DNA of 64,000 nucleotides from Oscheius onirici (taxonomy: Eukaryota; Nematoda; Chromadorea; Rhabditida; Rhabditidae). This document shows positions 10,201 through 20,534 of this stretch, piece after piece. The first letter of the stretch is position 1, and each line of letters begins with the position of its first letter. The notes below the pieces were generated by a model. That model had not been told where the DNA came from, did not search any database, and was given only the letters and a program-made list of their open reading frames with translations. The DNA is taken from the NCBI GenBank assembly GCA_932521025.1, contig OW051470.1, positions 5,380,501-5,444,500 on the forward strand, read 5' to 3'. Position numbers and translations under genes: made by a program.

Positions 10201-12376
10201 TACGGGTTCTTGTTTGCAGGTGTTTGACGCTATCGTTACATTCATTTTCCTCCTGTTACTCCTCGTGTTCAAAGTCTTCGGAGAGGGAGTCGTAGCCGCT
10301 TTCCTAGTAAGTACACATAACTTCTAGCTCAAATCCATTCAGAACATCGAATCCGCCTATCCTGCCAGAGTTCTTTACGCCTTTTTCCTGCTGTACTGGT
10401 GTTACGCGACGCTCTTCTATTACATCCCGCTTTCTGATGTTTTCGGTCCTTTGATGGTACGAGTCAAGTTGATGATTCTTCGCGACTTTACCAACTTTCT
10501 CATTATGATTGGACTCATCATGGCGAGGTTAACTACCTTTTATATTCGTCAATTTCTTCCCTTTCCAGCAGTGCAGCAGCCATCCAAGCTGTTCTCTATC
10601 CGGATAGAGCCCTCTCCTTCGGTATAGTTAAGTCATCGCTGTCCTGGATCTGGCTGTCTCTCTTCACCACGGATCTCTCAAGTAACATCTTGTTTTGATC
10701 TCTAATAGTCCCTTCTTCAGGTCTTCATGAGTCTCAAGAATGCAGAAAGTCTTTCCTCGGTGCTCCAAAACAGTACTGCAGCGCCGTTAGCGAATATGCC
10801 AATCCATCGTGTCCCAGCCAGACATGGCCAGCTTACGTGGTTCTCCTGGAATACTTTGTTCTTCTGAAGGTAGCCTGACCATTCAAACAAATATTCTACA
10901 TATCAGTTAATTCTATGGCCGATTCTCTTTGCTTTCTTTGCCAAAACAGCCAAAGCTGTGGATGAGGAAGCAGACAAGATTTGGAAGTTCCAACTGTACA
11001 CTCTGGTGACAGACTTCAGTGCTCGACCTCCAGTTCCTCCTCCTCTAACCCCACTCTTCTTTCTCTATATGGCTTGTTGTCGAGCCCGAGCTCATTATTT
11101 CAATCTTTCTTTGTCAAATCCTGACCATCCGGACTCTCCCAACAAAAAGTAAGTTGTTGACCAATGCAAAATGTGTTCAGATCTCGAGTGACAATGAGAT
11201 ATGGCTCGGTGTATAGAAATCCGTCTGTTCCCTTCAAAAAGAACGAGTTCTTGAGTTCATTCTGGAGGAAAACGGCCATTGACCATTGGAAGAAAGAGAA
11301 CAAACGAATCTCGAGCGATGGCTTGACCTCCAAGATTCGAAGTCTCCAGGATCAGTTGCGAATGATCGCTTTGACCAATTCCTACAAGAAACAAGAGTCG
11401 TTCAGTCAGAAGGAAGTAAGTTGAAGAAATTCCTAAAAGTTCTTTATAGAACGTAACGAGAAAGTATGGTGCCAGTCCTGTTGAGAAAACGGTGATTCCT
11501 CTTGACGAAACTCCTTGGGATGTCCTGCTTCCAAAATATTCTCCTCCGTTCTATTGTAAACCAGTCGAAGAATTTCCGATGGAAATGGCCCGATATGTGG
11601 AAACGGCCTCTGAAAATGTGAGTAATTCAATGAATTCAAAGAATATCTTGCAAAGAATGTGACTGAGTTGAAACGGGCTTGGAGAAACCGACAGATAGCA
11701 GAACATGTCAAGAGCTGGACACTGTCGTCCTCTGGATTCCCGCTGAATCCAAATGGAAGACAAGGTGAACCAATTATCCTCCGAACAAACAGACTCTTAG
11801 GTGTTGCTGGACGAGGGAGCCATCCAAAATTTGGACCAAACAGACGCTGTTATTATATTATTATATCAGGAACAGCTAAAACAGATGCCAAGGTTTGATT
11901 ATTGTATCTGAGAATAAAATCCTGTTCAGATCCTTCTTGAAGAAAAAAATGGAATTCCGAATGAGCCACACCCTGAGACGGGACCGAGAGACGACCATCT
12001 GGCGTCGCTCCTTCGCCTGACTGGAATCAGTGACGGTGACGCCCAACTGCTCTCCATGAGACGTCTTGACACGTCAATTATAGCCGAAGACCATACGATT
12101 TCAATGTCTGACACTAGTCCAGCTCATCTGGACATTCAGGTATTTGTCCTGAAGTTAAAGTAGGTCAAACGACTCTTTTAGGTAGTAGCACACAATGACG
12201 ACACGGATAACGCTTGGACAGAACACGACATTTGGTCAATCTCCCTGCGAACCAGGAGAGTTCATACAGCTTTGTGTGGCTATCGCTGGCAGTCCGTGTC
12301 TTCGGCGTCGAGTCACTTGTCCAGCTCCCACATCCCTCTACTTTCCAAAGCTCTCCGTATTTACGGAATACATTGA
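7221..12376 (+). CDS. TRPM2-like cation channel with C-terminal NUDT9-homology domain
   Basis: A many-exon TRPM channel. The N-terminal homology region includes LILSLVSHGNQL, NGLWLISSGEYDDPF (TRPM TGAWIITGG-like) and LEELLIYVEHGVPVIILQ. The membrane part includes RRWASPSLRLFYSTPIVKYW, then FDAIVTFIFLLLLLVFKVFG, RVLYAFFLLYWCYATLFYY and LRDFTNFLIMIGLIMA. The pore helix reads SSLSWIWLSLFTTDL, followed by a Cys-rich turret and the last segment LILWPILFAFFAK. The TRP helix is ADKIWKFQLYTLV, then PPVPPPLTPLF. The tail reads LDETPWDVLLPKYSPPFYC, SGFPLNPNGRQG, GVAGRGSHPKFGPNRR and TDNAWTEHDIWS, which is the NUDT9-H domain of TRPM2 (ADP-ribose sensing). The Nudix box position lacks the canonical Glu/Arg set. 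ATG at 7221 follows a likely UTR acceptor; TGA at 12374-12376. Exact splice sites at the first membrane segment are uncertain. Confidence 0.88.
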
Positions 12377-12941
12377 TTACGAGTAGTAGTGTGTTTTGAT
12401 TAAAGAAGAAGTATTGAAATACAAGGTTTGCAACACTTTTTACAAGACTTGAGGTAGAGCTTTTTTTGCGAAGTCTGGCAATCTGTCCCTTGTTTTTCCG
12501 GCAACCCGGAGAACAGTTATCAATAAACATCTGCAGTTAGGCGAACATTGCTCCGACTGGAGCAATGTTCGCCTAACTGTTCAATCCCAAAACTGACTAA
12601 TTGTTTTTGATTTTCCAAGGAAATCTTTTAAAACAAAACAAAAGAACAAGTTTCTTCGGATCTTCACAAATCTCTCGTTTTATCGTCAATTAGGGCTTCA
12701 GACAGACACACACACAGAGCATTTTTAAATATACCAGCTGAAAATGGACTGACAATGAGACGGCTGTTTTTGGGAATTTTGATGCGGGGACAATATCAGA
12801 CTAGAAACAAAATAAAGGGGTTCTGTTCCCTTACTCGTATGATACAGTCGGCTGTCAAATTATCAATCTCTTTATCAATACAACTTCCGTTGTTTGACTT
12901 CCGACTGTTCATTCGAAAGAAACGCCCTCATTGACAAACCA
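12377..12941. other. Intergenic region
   Basis: Between the TRPM gene and the METTL24-like gene. It contains the perfect hairpin at 12534-12579 and a short fragment of repeat family 1 (GGGCTTCAGACAGACACAC near 12692, ending TTTTTAAATATACC). A GGTTTGCAAC block at 12425 recurs at 39252. No gene seen. Confidence 0.6.
12534..12579. repeat. Perfect 21-bp inverted repeat with 4-nt loop
   Basis: Arms 12534-12554 and 12559-12579 are exact reverse complements (CAGTTAGGCG...GCTCC / GGAGC...CGCCTAACTG) around the loop GACT. It lies about 160 bases past the TRPM stop codon. It could be an RNA hairpin in the 3' UTR, a cruciform or the remnant of a small transposon; the sequence cannot decide. Confidence 0.9.
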
Positions 12942-13760
12942 ATGTTGTTTCGGAATCTTGAGGTCATCCTTCTTTGCTGCACAGCCACGGCTCTTTTTGT
13001 CTACTGGAGCGTCTCGCAACGTTCTCTAAACTGCAATCATGATGAAACTCCAAATAAGCCGTTTGAGAAACTTTTGGAAAAATACAGAGAACAGGTGATT
13101 TTACTCTTCGTGGAATATACTTGAGCATGCTAGGTAAAAGAAAGAAAGACTCATCTGTCTCTAATCGACTTTGCCCACCCAACTCGGTTTAATTTTGCTC
13201 GATTGTACAACAATCTGGCTCCTGAAGTGTTTTGTATGGAGAAGGTAAAGATTGGAACCACAGATGATGGAGGGAAATGGATGTGTCGACCATTTAAGTA
13301 AGAATACAAATTCTCCATTTTAGGCTAACGGAACTACTCAAATCTTGTCAAAACTAAGAGGAAGAGTTCACAAGGCTGTAATATCCATCAACAACACACC
13401 GACTGAGGGCAGATATTCGTTGGAAGACCTCATAAATCTGACCAACGTAAAGGAAATTGAAATCTTGAAGGTGGACGTTGAAGGAGCCGAGGTGGATGTT
13501 CTTCCGCCCTTTCTCAGCCAACACAAAGTGGCGCAGGTGTTTCAAAAAATGGCGAGACATTTTTTATTTTTTAGCTTTTGGTCGAGATTCATAGCTCACC
13601 CAAGACGACTTACGACTTGCTTAGAAGAATTAGTAGTTACGGGTAGTATCTCTTTCATTTCGAAATCAACGGACAATTTCACGAAATGGCCGAATACTCT
13701 TTCATCCATCAGTCTGCTTTGAAAAGATACGAAGGAATTGTGTTGGGCAGATATTTATAA
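12942..13760 (+). pseudogene. METTL24-like (FkbM-type) methyltransferase, apparently broken
   Basis: Exon 1 begins MLFRNLEVILLCCTATALFV, a signal-anchor typical of the family. Exon 2 holds VKIGTTDDGGKWMC, the conserved N-terminal signature of METTL24-type proteins. The last exons hold EIEILKVDVEGAEVDVLPPF, the FkbM-type motif, and a terminal FEINGQFHEMAEYSFIHQSA before TAA at 13758-13760, with AATAAA at 13764. Two things are wrong. The roughly 80-100 residues expected between DGGKW and the VDVEGAE block, including the SAM-binding glycine motif, are mostly absent, replaced by a 26-nt intron. Joining exon 2 (phase 2 at TTTAA|GTAAG) to the next exon also throws the reading frame out and hits a stop after about ten codons. 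I read it as a decayed gene, or a deletion in the assembly. Confidence 0.6.
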
Positions 13761-13797
13761 TGAAATAAACAAGTGTTATCAATTACTGTTAGTCTTC

Positions 13798-14016
13798 TCA
13801 TGTATCACAATCGTCTCGCTGAAAGAAACTAGTGTCAGAGCCGCCTCCCAATGGGCAGAGCAGAACGGCAGCTCCAACTGAAACTGTAACCTTACTAGCC
13901 TGAGAATATTTCATTCTATGAAAAGACCAACAATTACCTTCTTGGAGCAGAGTAGCCCTCTGAGCGATGTTGTACAGTTCGTCAAATATTTTGGGAGGGA
14001 AGTCTCCGAGGTGCAT
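13798..14016 (-). CDS. Small hypothetical protein, 72 residues
   Basis: A single open frame starting MHLGDFPPKIFDELYNIAQR and ending at TGA. It contains one moderately hydrophobic stretch, KVTVSVGAAVLLCPLGGG. The only intron-like segment (GTAATTG...CTCAG) would introduce a stop if removed, so I leave it unspliced. Convergent with the METTL24-like gene, whose end is 38 bases away. I recognise no family; it may be a small membrane protein or not a gene. Confidence 0.3.
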   Translation of the reverse strand: MHLGDFPPKIFDELYNIAQRATLLQEGNCWSFHRMKYSQASKVTVSVGAAVLLCPLGGGSDTSFFQRDDCDT

Positions 14017-14153
14017 AACGAGGAGATTTTACTTTCCAGAAGTGTGAACAGTAGACTGTTATATTGTGGAATGAGTCAGGGTGCAAAACGTGTGAAAATC
14101 GCGGGTCTCTTGACTCATAGCTGACACGAATCTTTATTTATTACACATAGTGC

Positions 14154-14470
14154 TTATTGATTTCTGGTACTCGTAGACGGAATGTCCATCCGATGGACGC
14201 CACAAATTTCTTTCTCCTTCTTCTCTTTATACTTCTCTTTGAGTCTCTTCTTGGCATCCTTTCCAGAGTGGCTCGGCTCCTTTTCTGCAATATCTGTTCA
14301 GATGATTTCAGATAACAGATTTTGTCAGACCAGACAACCGAGATCATATATTCGAAAGACATCTGGCTCCACACTCTCATCACATAAGACCCGGGTCAAA
14401 TCGATCGAAATAAACACTCACTTTGACGCGTTCCGCCGAAGTCCTTTTGAGTTGCCTTTTGCTCGACCAT
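14154..14470 (-). CDS. Small lysine-rich hypothetical protein
   Basis: Two exons, with an intron from about 14424 down to 14292 that has GTGAGT and a CAG acceptor, join in frame (CAA A|AT). The product, about 62 residues, starts MVEQKATQKDFGGTRQNIAE and has a charged helical middle KKRLKEKYKEKKEKE. Acceptable splice sites and preserved frame are the only support. No family recognised. Confidence 0.35.
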
Positions 14471-15105
14471 TGATAGAGTCTGTAAAACGAAGGGAGGTTG
14501 AGAAGAATAAGGTGTGAAACGTGTGTGAAATCACAAATGAACCGTGAGACAAGGATGAATTCAAAGAGGGAAAGGTGAGAAATGGAATGAGGAGAGACTG
14601 TTCGGGGAAATGACTCAACCGAGAGTGGTGAGGGACGGAAAGAATGATCAAGAATGGTGGAATAAATGATTAGTGCTGGCTGAAAGCCGATAGATATAAA
14701 CGAAATATGACGGCACAGAGACGATAATCAATGCTCACACGGGGTTTATTTCGATTGCGTGTCCATCATGAAGAAATTCAACAGTTCTACAGGAAATAGG
14801 AATAGTTTTCCGGCTTCTTAATTACAGAACAACTGAGACACTTTATGACAACACTTCAAGAGATATGAATCATATTGAAACGAATAATATTAGAAGAGGA
14901 ACCGGGAAAAAGTCCATGTAAGCGTACAGCCTCATTCTAAACGACTGAATGAAGGGAGCAGCGAATGACAAAAGTAGGATATTTGAATGGAAACTGAGAT
15001 AGGGGACTGATACAAGGCACCCTGTTTGGAGCGGCAGTAGGTACATAGATGAGCATACTGGATCCCTAAAAATGTGTAAGACTTCATGTCAACGAAAGAG
15101 ACTTA

Positions 15106-16536
15106 CTATTTCTTGATATGTCTCTTCTTTACAGGGAAACGAGGAAGAGTTACTTCTTCAACAACCAGAGTTTCATAGTCAATTGTCTCATTTGGATCAG
15201 CAGATACGCTGACATAGGGCTCGTTGCTGGTGGCGGCAACAACTCTAGCATTGAACTTGTTGCGGAATCTTCTAGATTCATTCGTAGCTAAATATTTCAT
15301 TCTGTACAGGAAACACGAGAAATTGATCAAGACTCACGTGGTTTCGAAGGAGAGACAAACTTGGGACTAGTGGGCTCCATCGTTTGCTCGGGAAGTCTTG
15401 CAATCCCATCTGCGCACATAAAGAAATCAGGCCTCGGTTCCGGTAGTTCAGGCATGGGAGGTACACGAGGATAATCTGAATATGACTAGTAGCTGTTACT
15501 TTAAGATTATACCTGGCCTGACCACACTGACCGGGAGAGCTTCCAGAGGCTGTTGTCTCCTTACCTGATCAAGGGCGTAGAGAGCACTGTAAGCATCGCT
15601 CAACGACTTATTTTTCTGTTTCTTGACGGCCTTTTTGTGTTTTTTCATCTCATCTTTGTTCACCAGCTTCTTTCCCCACATGGAAGCCATGAGAGCGTTT
15701 ATGTCTTTCTGACTATCTGCCGTGAATCTGATACCTTCTGAAGCAACTGTTAATTAATGTTAAAACTATCAAACCTTTAGTGAGGGAGATAGATGCTCCA
15801 CTCCTTGGGTAAGATTTTGAAAGATCGAGCTCACTGAAATGGAAGATATTGCTTGAAAGGAGTAACTATTACAGTTAGGGAACAAAGACAACCTGCAGAA
15901 AGCCTGGCTCAATAAACAACTAGCCATCTGGAATGTCTCAATGTCACAAAGGAAGTAGGGAGCAAGCGCGCAATGGCCGAGCAAAACATTGGAAAAGAAA
16001 CTGTGCTCTGACAAAGATCGTATTCAATTGGACAATTTGGGGAAGACTGGTAGTCGAAACGAGTGGAGAGTTGTCCAAGACAGATGCCAAGTTTCTTTTC
16101 TGTACAAAAGACGAGGCACCTGTCACTCGCGAGTGATTGTTTGAAATCGAGTAGGATCCGGAGTTATTCAACCAAAAACTGGTGAAAGAACTGACTGTTG
16201 AATCATGCTGGGAACGTACCTCTCTCCCGAACTCCTTTGTTCTTCATGCTCTATCATATTGTGAACAAACTTGGTCTCTGGCTTCAAAACAGCTCTTTCA
16301 ACCGCAACAACCACCTGGTCCTCCACTTGTTCACCATTCGCTCCGCTCTGCTTGCGATGTCGCAAATTCTGCCACAATCTGAAGCCATTTTGTTGGAATC
16401 TTTGTATCATTTAAAATGTCAAGATGGGAAATGAACGGGGAGTTATCGAGAAGAGAATAACTAGCACTGAACAACTTTCAGTCCTCAGCTATTTTCAGTT
16501 GACTTACCGAGCTAAAAGCGAGAAACAACGGACCAT
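15106..16536 (-). CDS. Unrecognised multi-exon protein, possible mitochondrial presequence
   Basis: Seven exons can be joined in frame. The start MVRCFSLLARFQQNGFRLWQ, followed by NLRHRKQSG, is Arg-rich and lacks acids, like a mitochondrial presequence. Later parts read VVVAVERAVLKPETKFVHNM, LLGHCALAPYFLCDIETFQM, SELDLSKSYPRSGASISL, MASMWGKKLVNKDEMKKHKK, LSDAYSALYALDQVRRQQP, a proline-rich block YPRVPPMPELPEPRP, and the end VEEVTLPRFPVKKRHIKK before TAG at 15108-15106. The order and spacing of GT-AG introns support one gene; the intron between SPVF and EHSFF (about 16160-16000) is the weakest join. I considered a mitochondrial ribosomal or assembly protein but see no diagnostic motif. Function unknown. 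Confidence 0.5.
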
Positions 16537-16849
16537 TTGTGGAGAATTGATTGGGAGGACGGAAAGAGACTTCCCACCAGGAGAATTAATGAAGAAACAT
16601 ACATTATCGCGTCAGTTTAATCAAGAGCGAGACGCCAGTTCAATTATAGTCTTCTTCCGGGAGATCTCAATTTACCTGCTCGTTGTCAAGGATACCCTCC
16701 TTTAATAGGCACTCCGTCTGTCTAATTCCGGCCTTTGGTTTGCGTTTTGACATGGAAAGACTCTGCTCTTCTATAATTGCGAGGTGCAGACGATAAAACT
16801 GAAGATTTATGGCTGGAAGCAAGACGCTCTTCCAATAAATTACAATCCT

Positions 16850-17150
16850 CTCTTATTAAAACGTTAACACTCGAAGTGAAACTTTTCGCCTCCTAGATTA
16901 CGGCAGAATGCGTTATGAAGGATTCAGCTACCACGTCCGTTTTGCAAAATTTTCAGCTTTTCACGGGTTTCAAGTATATACGCCTCCGGTTGAGCACTCT
17001 GAAGACGAAGCTAACAAGTTATATCCTGTCTAGAGATTACGGCTTCGAACAAACAAGTTGAGCAAAGCGTAGGAAAATGTTCGACCACTGTTGTAGGCGT
17101 CCTAAATGGGGGTACAACGATACGATGAAGTCAGCTGGTTTCGAATAAAA
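16850..17150. repeat. Dispersed repeat family 2, copy 2
   Basis: Second copy of the sequence described at 2045-2360, in the same orientation: TCTTATTAAAACG, GCTACCACGTCCGTTTT, GAAGACGAAGCTAACAAGTT, ATATCCTGTC, GTCAGCTGGT. It lies between the unknown gene at 15.1-16.5 kb and IK. No open reading frame of note. Confidence 0.6.
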
Positions 17151-17351
17151 CTACCCGTAAGAGAAAGGCGAGGACTGAAAAGGGATTATCCCCTTTTCAG
17201 GGGGAGGTGTTGGTAGTTGATGATTTATGCAAATCGAAGAGAATCCCCATTTCATTTCAGTTTGCACTTATCACTCTCCACTGGAACAGAACTTTGGACG
17301 TCTGACAATTTATGAAAAAGCGAAACAGCAACATGAACACAGTTGAAATCA

Positions 17352-19247
17352 CTAGTACTTCGGCTTTTTGTAATCGCCGCCGCCTTCTTTGGCGGCTTTT
17401 CTTTTCTCATTGATTTTCTCAATTTGGACGAGTTCCCGATCCAGCTTCTTGTTCGTGGCTGCTTCGTTTTTACGTGTTTTGCGGCCATCTTGGGGTTTGA
17501 CACCGTACTGAAAGGCAGCCTTTGGCATGGCTTCTCGACCTCCCTGAAAATATAAAATTAAGAAAAAAAAGGTTGAAAAGCTACCTGGAACTTTTCATAC
17601 TCTTCCTCATTTTCAAAGTCCCAGCGTTTTATTCCAGATTTCTTATTCCCAAGATCCATTTTGGTAAAGTCGTCTTCTTCGTCCGAATCTCCCCAAGTAC
17701 CGCCCATTTCAGCGAATCCACCTGGGTAGCACTCATCGTAACTGAAAGGACATTATTTTTTACTCAAATAATTCAAGAAATTTTACGAACTTTGGTAAAC
17801 TTACCCTCCACCTTCCATTTCCTTTCTTCTCTTCTCCATCTTTTCCTCCAGTCGTTTTTCTTTCTCAATCTGCTCTTTTTCCTTCTTCTCCTGTTCACGT
17901 TCGCGATCTCTTTCCTTGTCGCGATCTCGTCGATCGTAATCGTCTCGTTTTCTGAATAAAAGTAAATAAAACAATAAAAAAGAATTACCTATCCCGATCA
18001 CGTCTCTCGTAATCGCGGTCACGACGATCTCGGTCTCTGTTCTTGTCACGCCCGCCATCATCGAAGTAACTTGATTTTTTCTTCTCGCGTTCGCGGTCTT
18101 TTTCCTTTTCCTTCTTTTTCTCGCTTAAAGGAAGGAGTTGACAAATTTTAAAAAAGTTAACATACAATTCTTTTTCTTTGTCTCTTCGAGGCACGTAGTC
18201 TTCCTCATTATCGAAAATGCTCTGATTCTGGTACTTGGCAGCTTCTTCTTCTCCCATTTCGGGTCTTTTCTTCTTGTTATGATCAGCTCGTAAGTAAGAC
18301 AAAACCTGTGTCAACTTCGAGATCAGCATGTTGTTAGCGTTGATATTCGAATTCGATTCGTTGTTCGGGCAGTCGATGAGAGATCGGAGCAGAGTTGTCG
18401 GTACCTCGGTTTCGTTTTCATCCTCCATCTCGACGACATACGCCATGCGACCTTTTTTGAAAAGATCATTCTGCAGAGGGAGCTCATTTTTTAACAAAAT
18501 CTGCTGAATGCTTCGGACCATCTTGCTCTCTGCGGCTGTTGGTTGTACTGGAACTTCTTCTTTTTCTTTATCTTCTGTTTTATTCTGTAAATTACTGATA
18601 ATGAAATCGGCTGAAACCAGTACATAAGCTTTTTCGAGATCCTCTTGGTCCTCCTTTGTGTGAGAGCGGTTGATTTCGCTTCGGACTTTGTGCAAGAGAG
18701 AATAGTCTAGACCTTTCACCAAATGTGTATGTTCAATGTCGCCTCCCAAAAATTTGGATTCCTAAATCATGTTTGAACACAAGGAAAGTATAACTAACCT
18801 CAATAGCCTGTCTCCTGGAATGAGCTTTGTCTCGTGAATCACGGGCATTTCCAGGCACTGCGTGATAAGTGGCAGCAAGTTTGGCCATTTCGTCGGACTC
18901 CTGCAAACTAATTTTACCAAATTCAACAGAAAATTCACGTCAGTTTCTCCTTTCTCTCGACGTTCTGCAGCACGATCACGATAGCTTTTGAGAATTTCTT
19001 TGAGACGAGCCGCCTCTTCATCTTCTTCTGTTTTATCCTGGAAGAAAATATCCTGCTCATAAAAATAGAAAATGAAAACCTTTTTTGGTTTGAAAGAGGC
19101 TTTCGATTGTGGAGCCTTGAACTTTGGCTTGGTCTTGTGGTTGAATGCATGGCTTGGGGTCTGATCTGCACGGGACGGTGTCTCGGAGACTCCTCTTGCA
19201 GGGGTCGAGGCCAGTAACTTTCGAAAATCTTCGTTCCGTAAAGCCAT
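17352..19247 (-). CDS. IK: RED / IK spliceosomal protein
   Basis: A B-complex splicing factor that recruits SMU1 and is also needed for mitotic checkpoint function in vertebrates. It starts MALRNEDFRKLLASTPARGV; the RED N-terminal domain follows with KTEEDEEAARLKEILKSYRD, RAAERREKGETDVNF, MAKLAATYHAVPGNARDSRD, LGGDIEHTHLVKGLDYSLLH and FKKGRMAYVVEMEDE. The charged middle contains RD/RER runs, RDRDRRDRDYERRDRDR, that give the protein its name. The C terminus reads ECYPGGFAEMGGTWGDSDEE, KSGIKRWDFENEEEYEKF and ends YKKPKY with TAG at 17354-17352. All landmarks are in the expected order. Divergent from MsrB with 522 bases between the two ATGs. Confidence 0.94.
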
Positions 19248-19769
19248 CTAAAACCACGAAAAAACGAGTCAGTCTAAGTTAGACGAATAGAAAAAAGGGA
19301 ATATATATTTCGGGGACATGTTTGTTGACGTTTTTTTTGCGATTCGCTGGGCATGAAGCAAGTAGGAATTTTTTTAAGAGCCATTCAAAAAGAAAGAAAA
19401 AAGGGTTTGAAACCGTCTCGTTGCCAAAATCGCTCTTCGAAACGACATACGTAATCACGTACGTTTTTCACCGTGACGTTGGTCAAGTGAATATATATTG
19501 TAGCACTGAACATCTTGGAATGCCCTTTCTATGCTTGTCTCTCCTAGAACTGTTTCAAAAACAGTACAGGAGTAGCATGAATAAGAATGCAAGTCTGGTT
19601 TTTTCCTCGGAAAGTCGAAAAACATAACGGATATTCTGAAATTGACTCAGGAATCAGTTTTGTTTTCCATTGCGGTATCTTGTCATCAACCCAAACTTTT
19701 TATCTTCCTCTTTTTTTGAAACGAGTCTGGAACAATGACAAGTTCTAGCCCGCGCTCGCTTCTGAATTA
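19248..19769. promoter_or_regulatory. Divergent promoter region, IK / MsrB
   Basis: The 522 bases separate the start codons of two housekeeping genes read in opposite directions. It contains an ACGTAATCACGTACG near-palindrome at 19448-19462. No TATA box at a convincing position was seen. Shared promoter activity is inferred from arrangement only. Confidence 0.35.
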
Positions 19770-20451
19770 ATGGCTATGAGACGTTTATTTACGTTGCCTT
19801 CAGGAGTCGTTTCCGGATTCGGTCGGTTCTCTCGCAAAATGAGCTCCAAGAAGGACATCGGTATTTTTTTTCGTGTGTTTGAGCATAGACAGTATTCCAG
19901 GAGATCAGACATCTGGCATCAAGAAGTTGAACGCGACCAAGCCAGCTGCTGAAGTAACCGACGATGAATGGAAGTCCGTACTCTCTCCCGAAGAGTATGA
20001 AGTAACGAGAAAAGCAGGTTGTTAATATTTCTTACTCATTTTTCTTTCTCTTTTTAGGCACTGAACCTCAGGGAGGACTTTTTGACAAATACTTTGAGAA
20101 AGGACGCTATGTCTGTACTTGTTGTGAGGCCGAACTTTTCAAGTACGTACCAATTTCCAGCGTTTCCCAATTTCTTTTCAGTTCCGACTCGAAATACTGG
20201 TCAGGGTGCGGTTGGCCAGCCTTCTCCAAGTCCGTCGACAAGGACATGAACATTGTTCGTATCATAGATACCTCCTATGGAATGGAAAGGACAGAAGTTC
20301 GATGCAAAAAAGTGAGCACTCTCTCTCTCTTTTTCACTTTTCAATTCAGTGCAACGCTCATCTCGGACATGTCTTTGACGACGGTCCGAAAGAAACGGGA
20401 GAACGCTACTGTATCAACAGTGTTTCGATGAAGTTTGAGCCTGCTTCGTAA
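19770..20451 (+). CDS. MSRB: Peptide-methionine (R)-S-oxide reductase
   Basis: Reduces methionine-R-sulfoxide in proteins using thioredoxin. Five exons join in frame. The N terminus [20 protein letters not shown], followed by SRKM, is basic and acid-free, suggesting mitochondrial import; a second in-frame Met (MSSKKDIG) could give a cytosolic form. The domain runs [76 protein letters not shown] and [13 protein letters not shown]. The zinc pairs CTCC and CNAH are present (CxxC, CxxH-like: the second pair is CKKC on reading KK-C-N), and the catalytic residue in RYCINS is Cys, not selenocysteine. TAA at 20449-20451. Confidence 0.94.
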
Positions 20452-20534
20452 CTGTTCCTTACCGACTCTCAACATCTTTATTCTTACCCGCATTTTTGTG
20501 TATAAACAATGAATCTTGGCTTTAATGGAAAGAA

